Assembly (NCBI GenBank): GCA_015711825.1 | Contig: JACVJD010000012.1 | Location: 1-43,841 of the forward strand | DNA from: Candidatus Solincola daggyaiensis | Lineage (GTDB): Bacteria; Actinomycetota; Geothermincolia; Geothermincolales; RBG-13-55-18 | Length of the DNA: 43,841 nucleotides | Direction of reading: 5' to 3' | Shown: in pieces, positions 1 through 10,296 of the stretch | Layout: every line of letters begins with the position of its first letter | Numbering within the stretch: the stretch's first letter is position 1 | Translations under genes and position numbers: made by a program | The notes under the pieces: generated by a model | Databases searched by the model: none | What the model was told of the DNA's origin: nothing | What the model saw: the letters and a program-made list of their open reading frames with translations, nothing else

Positions 1-1800
1 GAGGGAGTTCACGGGAATGGTGAGGCGCGAGAAAGCGGGCATGGAATACCCATGCTCCTGGACCTCCCCGCCGGGCTTCATGAAGCTTACCTGCAGGGAG
101 GCGGGGTCGGGGTTGGGGTTCTGCACCAGCACGTACTCCTCGAAACCCCAGGCGGTGGTGCCCTCGGCGAGGTACCAGTCCCGCGCGGGCCGCGGCTGGG
201 TGTCGTTGCGATACACCGTCACCGCGCCCTCGCCGCTGGAGGAAGAAGACCCCCCGGACGCCACCGCCCGCACGGTAATCTCGCTGGCCCCCGTCCCCAG
301 CTCCGAGAGGTCCCAGGAATCGAAGCTGTGGTTCACGGCGCTTCCCGGCACCGGCAGGTGATAGCTCTCCACCAGCTCCCCGTTCACCCACAACTCCAGG
401 ACGGTTATGCTCGCTCCGTTCACCTGCGCCGAAGCGGCCACCTTGCCCGATTGCGGATAGGAGTATCCGGGAGGGCTGGTGATGGTCACCAGGGGAGAGC
501 GCAGCGAGGCGTTGACGTCCAGTAAGCCCCACCCGTAGTAGTGATCGTATCCCGGCGCCCCGAGGTCGCGGGTCCCGCTCTTGAGCCTTTGCCATATATC
601 CTCGGGTGCGGCGCCAGGGTACTGCGCCAGCAGGAGCAACGCCGAGGCGGACACGTGCGGGGTGGCCTCGGAGGTCCCGGACATGCGCCGGTAACCCCCT
701 CCCGGCGCAGGGCCGACGATATCCTCCCCCGGCGCCACCAGGTCCACGCTGGAGTTGTGGTTTGAGAAGTAGGAACGTGTGCCGGACCGGTCGGTTGATC
801 CCACTCCGATCACCTGGGCGAGCCCGGCGGGGTAGTTCACGCGCGCGTCCCCTTCGTTGCCGGCCGCCGCCGTCATCACGCAGCCACGGGAATGGGCATA
901 GGCTACCGCTTCCGCCAGCTCCTGGGAGTACTGGGAGGAGGTGAGGCTCATGTTGATGACGTCGGCGCCGTAATTGGCCGCGTGATAGATGCTGTTCACG
1001 ACGCTTTCCAGATCGCCGGTGCCGTCCCTGCCCAGGGCCTTGAGGGGCATGACCCGGGCCCGCCAGTCCAGCCCCGCCATGCCCGTGCCGTTGTCGGAAT
1101 TGGCGCAGGCCATCCCCGCCACCATGGTGCCGTGGCCGTTGTCGTCCCAGGGGTCACCGTCCTGGTTGAAATAATCGTAGCCGCCATTGCGGCGCCCCTC
1201 TAAGTCGGGGTGGGTGTAGTCCATGCCCGTGTCCACCACCGCCAGGGTCAGGGTCGCGGATCCTCTCTGCAGGTCCCATGCCGCCGGCGCCCTTATCCCG
1301 TACTCCCCGTTGAGGTTCCATTGCTGGCCGTAGAGGGGGTCGTCGGGCACGGTCTCCGCGACATGGAAGACGATATTGGGCTCCGCCAGCTTTACGAGGG
1401 GCGAGGACAGCAGCCGCCTAGCCGCCTCAAGCTCATCCACTCCCGGCAACAGGCGCAGGCGCACCGCCGGCGCCGCCGGCTGTTCCGTGAGGAGCGCGGA
1501 GGCGGCGGCCTGCACCGGCTCCAGCATCCAGGCGAAATCGCGGCACAGCTCCGCCACGCCTTCGCGAGAGGGCCGCTCGAGCATCACCACCACCTCTCCC
1601 GGCAGGTAGCTTTCCTCCGCATAGTTGGCGGCCGTCAGCCTGGCCATAAGGGCCGCTTTCAACGCGCCGCCGCCCTCCCCCGCCGCGGGCTTCACGTTCA
1701 TGCCGGCGACGGGAACCGGAAAGCCCGCCGCCGAACACGCCAGGCAGGCGATGAGCGTGATGAGCGCCGCTTTTGCGCATATTTTAGCCAAACCGTCCAA
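1..1800 (-). CDS. secreted S8 (subtilisin-family) serine protease, C-terminus cut by the window edge
   Basis: An extracellular endopeptidase with the complete subtilase triad. Counting from a TTG start at 1800, Asp190 lies in AVVDTGMDYTHPDL, His223 in NGHGTMVAG and Ser377 in GTSEATPHVSA. The spacing matches subtilisins; Glu replaces the usual Met after the serine. TTG1800 is chosen because an in-frame stop lies 30 bases upstream and AAGGAAG sits about 8 bases before it. Residues about 11-25 form a hydrophobic signal peptide; LIAC at 16-19 could be a lipobox, so it may be a lipoprotein. Residues about 30-160 look like an inhibitor-type propeptide. After the catalytic domain come an Ig-like segment (TITSPPGYSYPQ...) and the beginning of a WYLAEGTTAWGFEEYVLVQNP domain, which I link from memory to surface proteins of anaerobic Actinobacteria. 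600 codons are visible; the 3' end is outside the window. Natural substrate unknown. Confidence 0.9.
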   Translation of the reverse strand, partial: MDGLAKICAKAALITLIACLACSAAGFPVPVAGMNVKPAAGEGGGALKAALMARLTAANYAEESYLPGEVVVMLERPSREGVAELCRDFAWMLEPVQAAASALLTEQPAAPAVRLRLLPGVDELEAARRLLSSPLVKLAEPNIVFHVAETVPDDPLYGQQWNLNGEYGIRAPAAWDLQRGSATLTLAVVDTGMDYTHPDLEGRRNGGYDYFNQDGDPWDDNGHGTMVAGMACANSDNGTGMAGLDWRARVMPLKALGRDGTGDLESVVNSIYHAANYGADVINMSLTSSQYSQELAEAVAYAHSRGCVMTAAAGNEGDARVNYPAGLAQVIGVGSTDRSGTRSYFSNHNSSVDLVAPGEDIVGPAPGGGYRRMSGTSEATPHVSASALLLLAQYPGAAPEDIWQRLKSGTRDLGAPGYDHYYGWGLLDVNASLRSPLVTITSPPGYSYPQSGKVAASAQVNGASITVLELWVNGELVESYHLPVPGSAVNHSFDSWDLSELGTGASEITVRAVASGGSSSSSGEGAVTVYRNDTQPRPARDWYLAEGTTAWGFEEYVLVQNPNPDPASLQVSFMKPGGEVQEHGYSMPAFSRLTIPVNSL

Positions 1801-2220
1801 CTTTCCCGCTTCCTTTCTCCCCCCGCTTCACCGCCCATGCATTGGATTTCGGCTTTTATGCCGGCAAACCATGGAGATAAACGCATCCCGCCGGAAGCAC
1901 GTCGCTTCTCGCGGCCATCCACGCCTTGTTTGCCATGGCTATCGGTTCATCCATACTCGCTCCTGTGCGTCCCGCAAGCCACGCGAGACCGCTCCACCCG
2001 ATTCTGCTCCCCTGTACCATCAACGATTCCCTGATTCCGTTATTGCATAGCGGACAGTTCCTCCCCGCAAACCTGAGCCCGGAATCCACTTCGGAAGGCC
2101 GGTGGAGAAAACACCTCGCCTCCATCGCCGGCGTGAAGACCGCGAAGGCGGCGTGCCCCCCGCGCTTTCCGCCTCTTCCCTCCAGGCCTGCTTCACCATA
2201 ACCCGGCGAGCCAGGCGGCT
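1801..2220. other. 420-bp intergenic region with no gene seen
   Basis: This lies between the murA stop and the protease start. Reading frames here are short or are shadows of murA. I see no U-tract terminator and no convincing sigma-70 promoter, though both would be expected because the protease is unlikely to be co-transcribed with murA across 420 bases. The protease ribosome-binding site (AAGGAAG) lies at the low-coordinate end. Confidence 0.5.
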
Positions 2221-3483
2221 TCAGTCCACTGTCTCCCGGCGTATGTCGGCTCCCAGTGAAGTAAGCTTCTCCTCCAGCCTCTCGTAACCCCGGTCCACGT
2301 GATGGATATCGAGGACGTGCGTCTCGCCCTCCGCCGCCAACCCGGCGAGGACGAGGGCGGCTCCGGCACGCAGGTCGGGGGCGCTCACCTCCGCCCCGCT
2401 CAGCCTTCCCACCCCTTTCACGACCGCGTGATGGCCTTCGATGGCGATATCGCAGCCCATGCGGTTGAGCTCGTCCACGAACATAAAGCGGCTCTCGAAG
2501 ACGTTCTCGGTGATCACGCTTATGCCTTCCGCCAGGCTGAGGAGCACCATCATCTGAGGCTGCATGTCGGTGGGAAAACCGGGGTAGGGAAGGGTGGCGA
2601 GGTCCACGGAGCGGTAAGCGCCTCCGCCCCTTACCCTGATGCCTTCCCCGCCTACCTCGATCTCCACCCCCGCGTCGCGCAGCTTCTCCAGGGGCATGCC
2701 GAGGTGCCCGGGGTCTGCGCCCTCGATGGCTACCTCGCCTCCCGCCACCGCCGCCGCCACCGCCAGGGTCCCGGCCTCGATGCGGTCCCCGATGGCGGTG
2801 TGCTCGGTACCATGTAGCGGGGTGGGTCCCGTAACCTCCACCACCGGGGTGCCCGCACCCTCGATGTCCGCGCCCATGGACAACAGGAAGGCGATGAGGT
2901 CCTGGATCTCGGGCTCGCGGGCGGCGTTCTCTATGCGCGTGGTCCCTTCCGCCCCCACCGCCGCCATGACCAGGTTCTCCGTGGCCCCCACGCTGGGAAA
3001 ATCTAGTACTATATGCGCCCCTCTCAGGCGAGGAGCACATGCGTGAACATAACCGTGCTCGGTGGTTATCTCCGCGCCCATCTCCGCCAGCCCTTTGAGG
3101 TGCATGTCTATCTTGCGCGACCCTATATTGCACCCCCCCGGTATGGCCACCCTCGCCTCCCCCCAGCGCGCCACCAGGGGTCCCAGGACGATGATGGAGG
3201 CGCGCATGCGCCTGACCAGGTGATAGGGCGCCTCCCGGGACGCGAAATCGCCAGCCCGGATGCGCAGCGATTCCCCCGACCTCTCCACCTCCGCCCCCAG
3301 GTGCTGCAGGACCTCACACATTATCTCCACGTCCGCTATGCGGGGGGCGTTGTGGATGAGGCACTCCTCGGGGGTGAGCAGGCTGGCGGCCATGAGCTTG
3401 AGCACCGAGTTCTTAGCCCCGCCCACGCGCACCCTTCCCCGCAGGGGCTTTCCTCCCGTGATCACGAACTTGCTCTCCACCAT
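2221..3483 (-). CDS. murA: UDP-N-acetylglucosamine 1-carboxyvinyltransferase
   Basis: First committed step of peptidoglycan synthesis in the cytoplasm: transfers enolpyruvate from PEP to UDP-GlcNAc. The 420-residue length is typical of the EPSP-synthase-like fold. The catalytic cysteine is present (Cys118 in PGGCNIGSRKID), so the enzyme should be fosfomycin-sensitive, unlike the Asp-type variants. Lys24 in GGAKNSVLKL matches the conserved substrate-binding lysine. The C-terminal half has the expected PGFPTDMQPQ motif. The ATG at 3483 has no good Shine-Dalgarno sequence directly upstream; the only purine-rich stretch (GGGGGTGA) is about 14 bases away. The gene is separated from the ATPase operon by about 417 bases and may have its own promoter, which I could not identify. 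Confidence 0.97.
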   Translation of the reverse strand: MVESKFVITGGKPLRGRVRVGGAKNSVLKLMAASLLTPEECLIHNAPRIADVEIMCEVLQHLGAEVERSGESLRIRAGDFASREAPYHLVRRMRASIIVLGPLVARWGEARVAIPGGCNIGSRKIDMHLKGLAEMGAEITTEHGYVHACAPRLRGAHIVLDFPSVGATENLVMAAVGAEGTTRIENAAREPEIQDLIAFLLSMGADIEGAGTPVVEVTGPTPLHGTEHTAIGDRIEAGTLAVAAAVAGGEVAIEGADPGHLGMPLEKLRDAGVEIEVGGEGIRVRGGGAYRSVDLATLPYPGFPTDMQPQMMVLLSLAEGISVITENVFESRFMFVDELNRMGCDIAIEGHHAVVKGVGRLSGAEVSAPDLRAGAALVLAGLAAEGETHVLDIHHVDRGYERLEEKLTSLGADIRRETVD

Positions 3484-3651
3484 GACAAGGAGATGATATC
3501 ACCCCCGCCTCCGCCTCCGACAGCCCGCAGCCGTTCGCCCGTACCGGATAGAAAACCCATGTCCTTATCCCCCGTTGTCTGGACCTTGCGGCATGTCGAA
3601 AGCGATTGCGGAGGCCGAAAGGAGGGGGGGCGGCAGCGCCGCTCGTAACAG

Positions 3652-3768
3652 TGGTGCGAAAAGTGGGGGTTAGGTTTTCGGGCCCCCATCGCCTGGAGGG
3701 TGATCCGAGGTCCCAGGAGGCAGTAATGGTGCGAAAGGAGGGAGACGGATTGTCGTGCCCCGATCGCC
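3652..3768. repeat. pair of diverged 42-bp direct repeats
   Basis: Two 42-base units occupy 3652-3693 and 3727-3768, start to start 75 bases. Both begin TGGTGCGAAA and end with ATCGCC, and they align without gaps at 32 of 42 positions by eye. The first unit contains an inverted repeat (TGGGGG ... CCCCCA); the second keeps it only in part. They lie in the 417-bp gene-free gap 3484-3900 between the ATPase operon and murA. Two units with a 33-base interval and clear divergence do not make a CRISPR array. They could be an old duplication or two members of a dispersed intergenic element. Confidence 0.55.
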
Positions 3769-3835
3769 GTATGACCTCATGGCCTTCGCTCACCACCGGC
3801 ACGATCCGAGAGGCGAGAGCCCCGAACAGCCAAGG

Positions 3836-3865
3836 CCGCCTATACGGCGGGGAGGTTATACCGCC
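3836..3865. other. alternative hairpins after the ATPase operon
   Basis: CCGCC (3836-3840), GGCGG (3846-3850) and CCGCC (3861-3865) allow two mutually exclusive 5-bp hairpins beginning 35 bases after the subunit D stop. No U-run follows on the minus strand, so this is not a standard intrinsic terminator. It may still mark the operon end or stabilise the 3' end of the mRNA. The rest of the gap 3484-3900 holds only the direct repeat pair. Confidence 0.3.
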
Positions 3866-3900
3866 CGAGGGGAAGCCGGGGCGGGGCAAGCGCGACGCGA

Positions 3901-4560
3901 TCAGGCCTTTAGCCTCTCCAGGCGCGCCTCCTCTTTGCGCTCCAGGGCCTTCTTCACCTTCTTGAGGCGGAAGATGTCCTCGCGCGCGCGCTCCTCCAGG
4001 CTCATCTGGATGAACTTGATCTGCTCGTCGTAGTCGGGGATGACGATGTTCTCCAGGGCGTTGACGCGGCGGTTGGTCTTGCGCAGCTCCTCACCCAGGC
4101 GGCGCAGGCGGGTCTCGATGTCCGCGGACTCGATGATCACGTCGATGATCTCCTCGAACTTCTCCGCCGCGGAGTCCACCCGGCTGGAGACGCCGGTGAT
4201 ACTGTAGCCGCGCTTGAGCACGCTGCGCATGGTGCTCTGGCCCTTACGGATCACGGGGATGGGCACCCCCATGACATGGGTGCCGGTGATGTCCACCAGC
4301 ACCTCCCCCTGGGTGGCGTAGGATGCCGAGCGCACCGCGGGCCCCCCGTCCTTGGCCTTGGCCATGGCCAGGTCGAACTGGGCATCGGCGGTGACCCTCT
4401 CCAGGCGCAGGGAGAGGCGCATGGTCTCGTCGATGATGGGCATGAACTCCGCCAGCAGGGCGTCGCGCTTGCGCTTGAGCAGGTTCATGCCCTGCTCGGC
4501 CAGGGTGCGGTTGGCCTTGCGCTTAAGCAGCTCGCTCCTGGTGGGGTGTACCTGTTCCAT
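3901..4560 (-). CDS. atpD: V/A-type ATPase subunit D (central stalk)
   Basis: Subunit D forms the long coiled-coil rotor shaft inside the A3B3 head and connects it with F and the K ring. The 219-residue protein starts with the family's typical HPTRSELLKRKANRTLAEQGMN-like N-terminus. It is predicted to be almost wholly alpha-helical, with heptad-rich ends and a central region around residues 80-110. The Arg/Lys/Glu-rich C-terminus is typical. It is the last gene of the operon, 32 bases after subunit B, with GGAAG just ahead of the ATG at 4560. Symbol use varies (ntpD, atpD). Confidence 0.95.
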   Translation of the reverse strand: MEQVHPTRSELLKRKANRTLAEQGMNLLKRKRDALLAEFMPIIDETMRLSLRLERVTADAQFDLAMAKAKDGGPAVRSASYATQGEVLVDITGTHVMGVPIPVIRKGQSTMRSVLKRGYSITGVSSRVDSAAEKFEEIIDVIIESADIETRLRRLGEELRKTNRRVNALENIVIPDYDEQIKFIQMSLEERAREDIFRLKKVKKALERKEEARLERLKA

Positions 4561-4592
4561 TTCTTCCTACCGACCCTTCGCTCCTGCAGACA

Positions 4593-6014
<1,422 letters not shown>

Positions 6015-6038
6015 CTTTTCTCTCCCGTCCTCTTTCTC

Positions 6039-7787
6039 TTACCATTCGCCCAGCGCCCTCAGTTCGCGCTGCACGCGGTCCAGCAGGTCGGATATCTTCT
6101 CCTCCGCGTCCTCCGAGGGGATCTCCTTCATGCGCGCGATCTCGTTCTTGATGGGGTGCTCCGTGGCCTGGCGCAGGGGCACCCCCTGCACCAGCACCTC
6201 CTCCAGGCAGTCGTAGTAGGTGAGGATGACCTTGAGCATGAGGTAGGCCTTGCGCAGGGAGCAGAAGGCGTCGGTGTCGGAGAAGGCGAACTGCTGCAGG
6301 AAGTCCTCGCGCAGCATGCGCGTGGTCTCCAGCACCGCCTTGGCGAAATCCGGCAGGGCGTCCGGCCCCACCAGCTGCACGATCTCCTGCAGCTCCACTT
6401 CCTTCTGCAGCAGGCTCATGGCCTTGTCGCGCATGGCCCTCCAGTCCTCGGCCACGTTCTTGGTGTACCAGTCCTGGATCTGGTCAAGGTAGAGGGTATA
6501 GCTCTTGATCCAGCTGATGGCCGGGAAGTGGCGGCGATAGGCGAGGCTGGTGTCCAGGGCCCAGAAGGCGCCGGTGATGCGCAGGGAGTTCTGGGTCATG
6601 GGCTCGGAGAAATCTCCCCCCGGGGGCGAGACCGCCCCGATGGCGGTTATGGAGCCCATGCGCTCGTCGCTTCCCAGGCACACCGCCCGCCCGCAGCGCT
6701 CGTAGAAGTCGGCCAGACGGGTGGCGAGGTAGGCGGGATAGCCTTCCTCGCCGGGCATCTCCTCCAGGCGCCCCGATACCTCGCGTAGGGCCTCCCCCCA
6801 GCGCGAGGTGGAATCGGCCATGAGGGCCACGTTGTAGCCCATGTCGCGGTAGTATTCCGCCAGGGTGATGCCGGTGTAGATGGAGGCCTCCCTCGCCGCC
6901 ACCGGCATGTTGGAGGTGTTGGCCACCAGGATGGTGCGCTGCATGAGGGGTACCCCCGTCTTGGGATCGATAAGGCTGGGAAATTCCGCCAGCACCTCGG
7001 TGATCTCGTTGCCCCTCTCGCCGCACCCTATATATATCACGATATCCGCGTCCGCCCACTTGGCGAGGGTGGTCTCGGTCACCGTCTTTCCGGTGCCGAA
7101 GCCCCCGGGGATGATGCTGTAGCCGCCCTGGGCGATGGGGAAGAAGGTGTCGAGTATGCGCGTGCCGGTGATGAAGGGAACGGTGGGGTTCTCCTTCCTC
7201 CTCACCGGCCTGGGCACGCGGGCGGGCCAAGTCTGGTGGAGCTTGATCTCCGCGCCGCCCTCCAGGACCACCACCGTCTCGTCCACGGTGAATTCGCCTT
7301 CTTTCACCTCCGCCACCCGTCCGGACATCCCCGGCGGCACCATGATGCGGTGGGTGATGTGGGTGGTCTCCTGCACCTCTCCCACGATATCGCCCTCCTG
7401 CACCTCGTCCCCCACCTCCACCATGGGCTGAAAGGCCCACTTGCGGTCGCGGGGGAGGGCCACGGTGGAGACGCCGCGCACCACGAAGTCGCCGTAGTTC
7501 TCGGCGATATCCGTCAGGCGCCTCTGAATGCCGTCGTAGATGGAGGAGAGCAAGCCGGGCCCCAGCTCCAGCAGGAGCGGCTCCTCGGTGCATTCCACCT
7601 TCTCGCCCACCCTGAGTCCCGAGGTGTCCTCGTAGACCTGCACGATGGCCACGTCCCCGTCCAGGCGCACCACCTCGCCGATGAGTCCGAGCTCTCCCAC
7701 CCTGGTGATATCGTACATCTTGGCGCCGGACATCCCCTCCGCGCTGACCACGGGTCCGGATACCTTGGCAATGCTTCCTACGATCAT
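6039..7787 (-). CDS. atpA: V/A-type ATPase catalytic subunit A
   Basis: ATP-hydrolysing or -synthesising subunit of the rotary ATPase. The 582-residue length is normal. Walker A is GGFGTGKT at residues 228-235 (commonly GPFGSGKT, so Pro to Gly and Ser to Thr). The long 'non-homologous region' typical of A subunits precedes it (residues about 115-190, with [15 protein letters not shown]). [13 protein letters not shown] and the [20 protein letters not shown] motif follow. ATG at 7787 has GGAGAG about 7 bases upstream. Direction (synthesis or pumping) cannot be read from sequence. No F-type ATPase gene is in the window. Confidence 0.98.
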   Translation of the reverse strand: MIVGSIAKVSGPVVSAEGMSGAKMYDITRVGELGLIGEVVRLDGDVAIVQVYEDTSGLRVGEKVECTEEPLLLELGPGLLSSIYDGIQRRLTDIAENYGDFVVRGVSTVALPRDRKWAFQPMVEVGDEVQEGDIVGEVQETTHITHRIMVPPGMSGRVAEVKEGEFTVDETVVVLEGGAEIKLHQTWPARVPRPVRRKENPTVPFITGTRILDTFFPIAQGGYSIIPGGFGTGKTVTETTLAKWADADIVIYIGCGERGNEITEVLAEFPSLIDPKTGVPLMQRTILVANTSNMPVAAREASIYTGITLAEYYRDMGYNVALMADSTSRWGEALREVSGRLEEMPGEEGYPAYLATRLADFYERCGRAVCLGSDERMGSITAIGAVSPPGGDFSEPMTQNSLRITGAFWALDTSLAYRRHFPAISWIKSYTLYLDQIQDWYTKNVAEDWRAMRDKAMSLLQKEVELQEIVQLVGPDALPDFAKAVLETTRMLREDFLQQFAFSDTDAFCSLRKAYLMLKVILTYYDCLEEVLVQGVPLRQATEHPIKNEIARMKEIPSEDAEEKISDLLDRVQRELRALGEW

Positions 7788-7860
7788 TCCGACACTCTCC
7801 CGTCTCTCAGAAATCCTTCCGCCAGGCGAACCTCTCTACGGCATTAAACCCCGCCCGCGC

Positions 7861-8202
7861 CTATTCGCCCTCCCTGCCCCGCAGGGTGATATCGAACCCG
7901 ATGGCGCGGTGGATGAGGCGAGCGAGGTAGGCGCGCCTCTCCCCCGCCATCTCCACCGTCTCCTTGATGGGGAGGGGGATGACGATGGGACGGTAGATGC
8001 TGTCTATCTTCTCCTGCGTCTTCTCGTCTATGTGGTTGTAGAAATGCTCGTTCACCGCCAGTATGCCGGCGTTGGGGTCGTCGATGAGGAGCTTTATCTT
8101 CTCCAACGCCTCGTCGGGGTTCTCCGCCTCCACCACGCTGACGCCCGCCAGGCGGAAACCGTCCGCCGTCTCCGGGTCGGTCACCACTATAGCCTTGTAC
8201 AA
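7861..8202 (-). CDS. atpF: V/A-type ATPase subunit F
   Basis: Small Rossmann-like central-stalk subunit that binds D and modulates activity. At 113 residues it has the expected N-terminal strand (YKAIVVTDPETADGFRLAGV), a central NPDEALEKIKLLIDDPNAGILAVNE segment and a PIVIPLPIK strand. The start is TTG at 8202: in the same frame a TGA lies 9 bases upstream, no other start codon is available between them, and AGGAGG lies about 10 bases before it. An overlapping ATG at 8212 opens a different, spurious frame. It lies between C and A, 73 bases before A. Confidence 0.93.
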   Translation of the reverse strand: MYKAIVVTDPETADGFRLAGVSVVEAENPDEALEKIKLLIDDPNAGILAVNEHFYNHIDEKTQEKIDSIYRPIVIPLPIKETVEMAGERRAYLARLIHRAIGFDITLRGREGE

Positions 8203-8228
8203 GACGCATCACCCTCCTGGAAGCGGGC

Positions 8229-9326
8229 TCACCCGCCCCTCTGCTCCTCGCCGAAAAGCACCATCTCCTTGCGTATCTGGGACTCTATGAGCCCGATGCT
8301 CTTGCCCCTGACGATGATACGCAGGTTGGTTATCTCCAGGTACTTCCTCCACATGTACTCGATGATCACCCCGACGCCCAGGGGGTCCTTGGACATCTTC
8401 AGGCAGGTCCTGATGATGTGCTTCTGCATCTCGTCCTCGAAGACGCTCTCGCCCCTCTCCTCGAAGGCCTTCCAGGCGTTGAGGAGGGCATCCTTGTAGG
8501 GCATGCGGTGCGACAGCCTTTCGTAAACCTGTTCCGGCTGTCCCAGGGACATGATCTTGGCGAACTCCCCCGCGTCAGCGATGGTTCCTCCGGGGACGAA
8601 ATAACCCTCGATGCGGACATCTTTGAGCTCCAGGCCGCAGATGCGCATGAGGGTGGCGATGTTCACGGCGTCCACCTCCATGACCATCACCTCACGCACC
8701 AAGGCGGTGTCCGCGTCCCCACCCTCGAGGATCTTACCCAGTTCCTGGTAATGGAAGCGGTCCAGTGCCAGTTCAAGGATGGAGAGGTCATGTTCATGAA
8801 GGTACTGCGCGAGGTGGGCCATGATCGCCCTGCCGTAGGGTATGGGCCACTCTCGTCCCAGCACCACCATGGCGTCTATGCTCGCACGGAGGTCGGGTTG
8901 GCCTATGATCTCCTCCAGGGTCACCAGGTCTATGGCCCCGATGGGCACCAGGTTCCTGCTTATCTCCGCCTTGGGGACGAGGGCTCGCATGCCCCTGAGT
9001 ATGGTCTTGAGGTTGTAGGGATCCCAGCGCGAGAGCAGGGCTTTGACCAGCTCCTCCGGCCTGCCCACGAAGAACTCCTTTATCTTGGAGAAGGTCCGCA
9101 CCAGGTTGCGGTTGAAGGCGCGGTCGATGGTGGTGGGGCGCGCCCCCTCGAGCATGAAGTGCTCGATATCCGGGCCGTACTCGGTGTTCTCCAGCACCGC
9201 GAGGGCCTGGTTGTAATCCGGCGCCTCCAGCAGCTCCTTATAGACGTACGGTTCCAGCAGGCGCCCGGACATGGCGCGCACCCGCGCGTTGGCGTAGCTG
9301 TAATCCTTGAGCGGTACCTGAACCAT
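8229..9326 (-). CDS. atpC: V/A-type ATPase subunit C (AC39/d-type socket)
   Basis: The funnel-shaped socket that joins the central shaft to the membrane K ring. The 365-residue all-helical protein begins MVQVPLKDYSYANARVRAM, matching the Y-x-x-x-R-x-R-AM start of this family. It includes three related helical repeats (for example the EELVKALLSRWDPYNLKTILRG segment). The frame is open further upstream to 9434, but that part has no family resemblance and overlaps subunit E; ATG 9326 is preferred and has GAGG a few bases ahead. It follows subunit E after 79 bases. Confidence 0.92.
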   Translation of the reverse strand: MVQVPLKDYSYANARVRAMSGRLLEPYVYKELLEAPDYNQALAVLENTEYGPDIEHFMLEGARPTTIDRAFNRNLVRTFSKIKEFFVGRPEELVKALLSRWDPYNLKTILRGMRALVPKAEISRNLVPIGAIDLVTLEEIIGQPDLRASIDAMVVLGREWPIPYGRAIMAHLAQYLHEHDLSILELALDRFHYQELGKILEGGDADTALVREVMVMEVDAVNIATLMRICGLELKDVRIEGYFVPGGTIADAGEFAKIMSLGQPEQVYERLSHRMPYKDALLNAWKAFEERGESVFEDEMQKHIIRTCLKMSKDPLGVGVIIEYMWRKYLEITNLRIIVRGKSIGLIESQIRKEMVLFGEEQRGG

Positions 9327-9405
9327 TGCCCTCAAGCTTTCAACGCGTTCTCCGACCTCTGGTACGCGGGCATTCGCAGGACATTCCCACACTGAAGGAG
9401 GGGGC

Positions 9406-10014
9406 TTACCCCCCTCCCGCCGCGACCGCCGCATCGCCCTCGAAGAGGACCTTGGAAACCTGCATGCGCAGCTTCTCCCGCGCCCGGTTCAGCCTCTCCT
9501 CCACGGTGTTGATGATGGTCACCCTTTCCGCGGCGTCCGAAACCACCGCGCCTCCTAAGGTGCCGATGTCGTCCCTGAGATCGTAATCAAGGCCCATCTC
9601 CCGCAGGATCCCGTCCGCGAGCTCCCGGTCCGCGGGGTCCACGCGCACCACCACCTTGCCGCTCACCCGCGTGAGGCCCTCCTTGACCAGGCCCTCCAGG
9701 ATGGCCCGGTAGTCCGCGCGCTCCCGCAACTTCTCCAGGCGACCCTCTGCCTCCCGCAAGGCCTCTTCGGCTATCCTCTCCTTGGCCGCTATGACGGCGT
9801 TTTTCGACCTCAGCCGGGCGGAATACAGCATGGAGATGCTCTCGCTACGGGCCTCGGCCTCCAGCTTCTCCAGGCGCGCGCGGCGGATGGCCTCGGCCTC
9901 GGCCTGCGCTCGCTCCATGATCTGCTTGGCCTCCTGCTCCGCGCGGTGGAATATATCCCGGCATTCCGTGCGGCACTCGTCGTCCAGGGCCTGCAGGATA
10001 TCCTCTATCGACAT
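9406..10014 (-). CDS. atpE: V/A-type ATPase subunit E (peripheral stalk)
   Basis: With the small G/H subunit it forms the peripheral stator stalk. The 202 residues consist of a long N-terminal coiled coil (about 1-105, rich in Glu, Arg and Ala) and a globular C-domain with a DIGTLGGAVVSD segment, the family's conserved 'GG' strand region, followed by ITIINTVEERL-type helix residues. It is one gene after K and 56 bases from it. Its start ATG at 10014 has GAGGG close by. Confidence 0.94.
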   Translation of the reverse strand: MSIEDILQALDDECRTECRDIFHRAEQEAKQIMERAQAEAEAIRRARLEKLEAEARSESISMLYSARLRSKNAVIAAKERIAEEALREAEGRLEKLRERADYRAILEGLVKEGLTRVSGKVVVRVDPADRELADGILREMGLDYDLRDDIGTLGGAVVSDAAERVTIINTVEERLNRAREKLRMQVSKVLFEGDAAVAAGGG

Positions 10015-10070
10015 GCCCTCACTTCCCGTCTTTTAGGTGTTCCGGCTCACACCGGGGGTCTCCGCCGCAG

Positions 10071-10295
10071 CTATTCGCCCGGCTTCAAACCCGTGATCAA
10101 GAACGAGATAACGAATCCCAGCACCACCATGGTCTCGGGAATGGCGATCATGATGATGGCGTTCCCGGCGAGCTCCGGCTTCTCGGCGAGGGCACCCGCC
10201 ATGGCGGCCCCGATCTTGGATTGCGACCAACCGGTCGCCAGGGCGGACAACCCGATGGCCAGGGCCGCCCCGATGGCGATCAGTCCGAGTTCCAA
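10071..10295 (-). CDS. atpK: V/A-type ATPase proteolipid subunit K (c ring), single-hairpin form
   Basis: Forms the ion-translocating rotor ring in the membrane. This version has only two transmembrane helices (74 residues), not the duplicated four-helix 16-kDa form. Helix 1 carries ...TGWSQSKIGAAMAG and helix 2 carries the ion-binding glutamate in AIPETMVVLGF. A Gln in helix 1 and a Thr after the glutamate could belong to a Na+ site, but ion specificity cannot be settled by eye. Start choice: a GTG at 10304 abuts AGGAGG with no spacing, whereas TTG at 10295 has AGGAGG 8 bases upstream and follows the subunit I stop (10297-10299) by one base. I therefore choose TTG 10295. Confidence 0.9.
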   Translation of the reverse strand: MELGLIAIGAALAIGLSALATGWSQSKIGAAMAGALAEKPELAGNAIIMIAIPETMVVLGFVISFLITGLKPGE

Positions 10296-10296
10296 G

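Noticed and set aside
1856-3133. Minus-strand open frame of 425 codons overlapping murA
   Set aside because: It is a frame-shifted shadow of murA with Arg/Gly-rich low-complexity translation; murA itself is complete with its catalytic cysteine.
3652-3768. CRISPR array
   Set aside because: Only two diverged units and no cas genes; spacing and identity do not fit.
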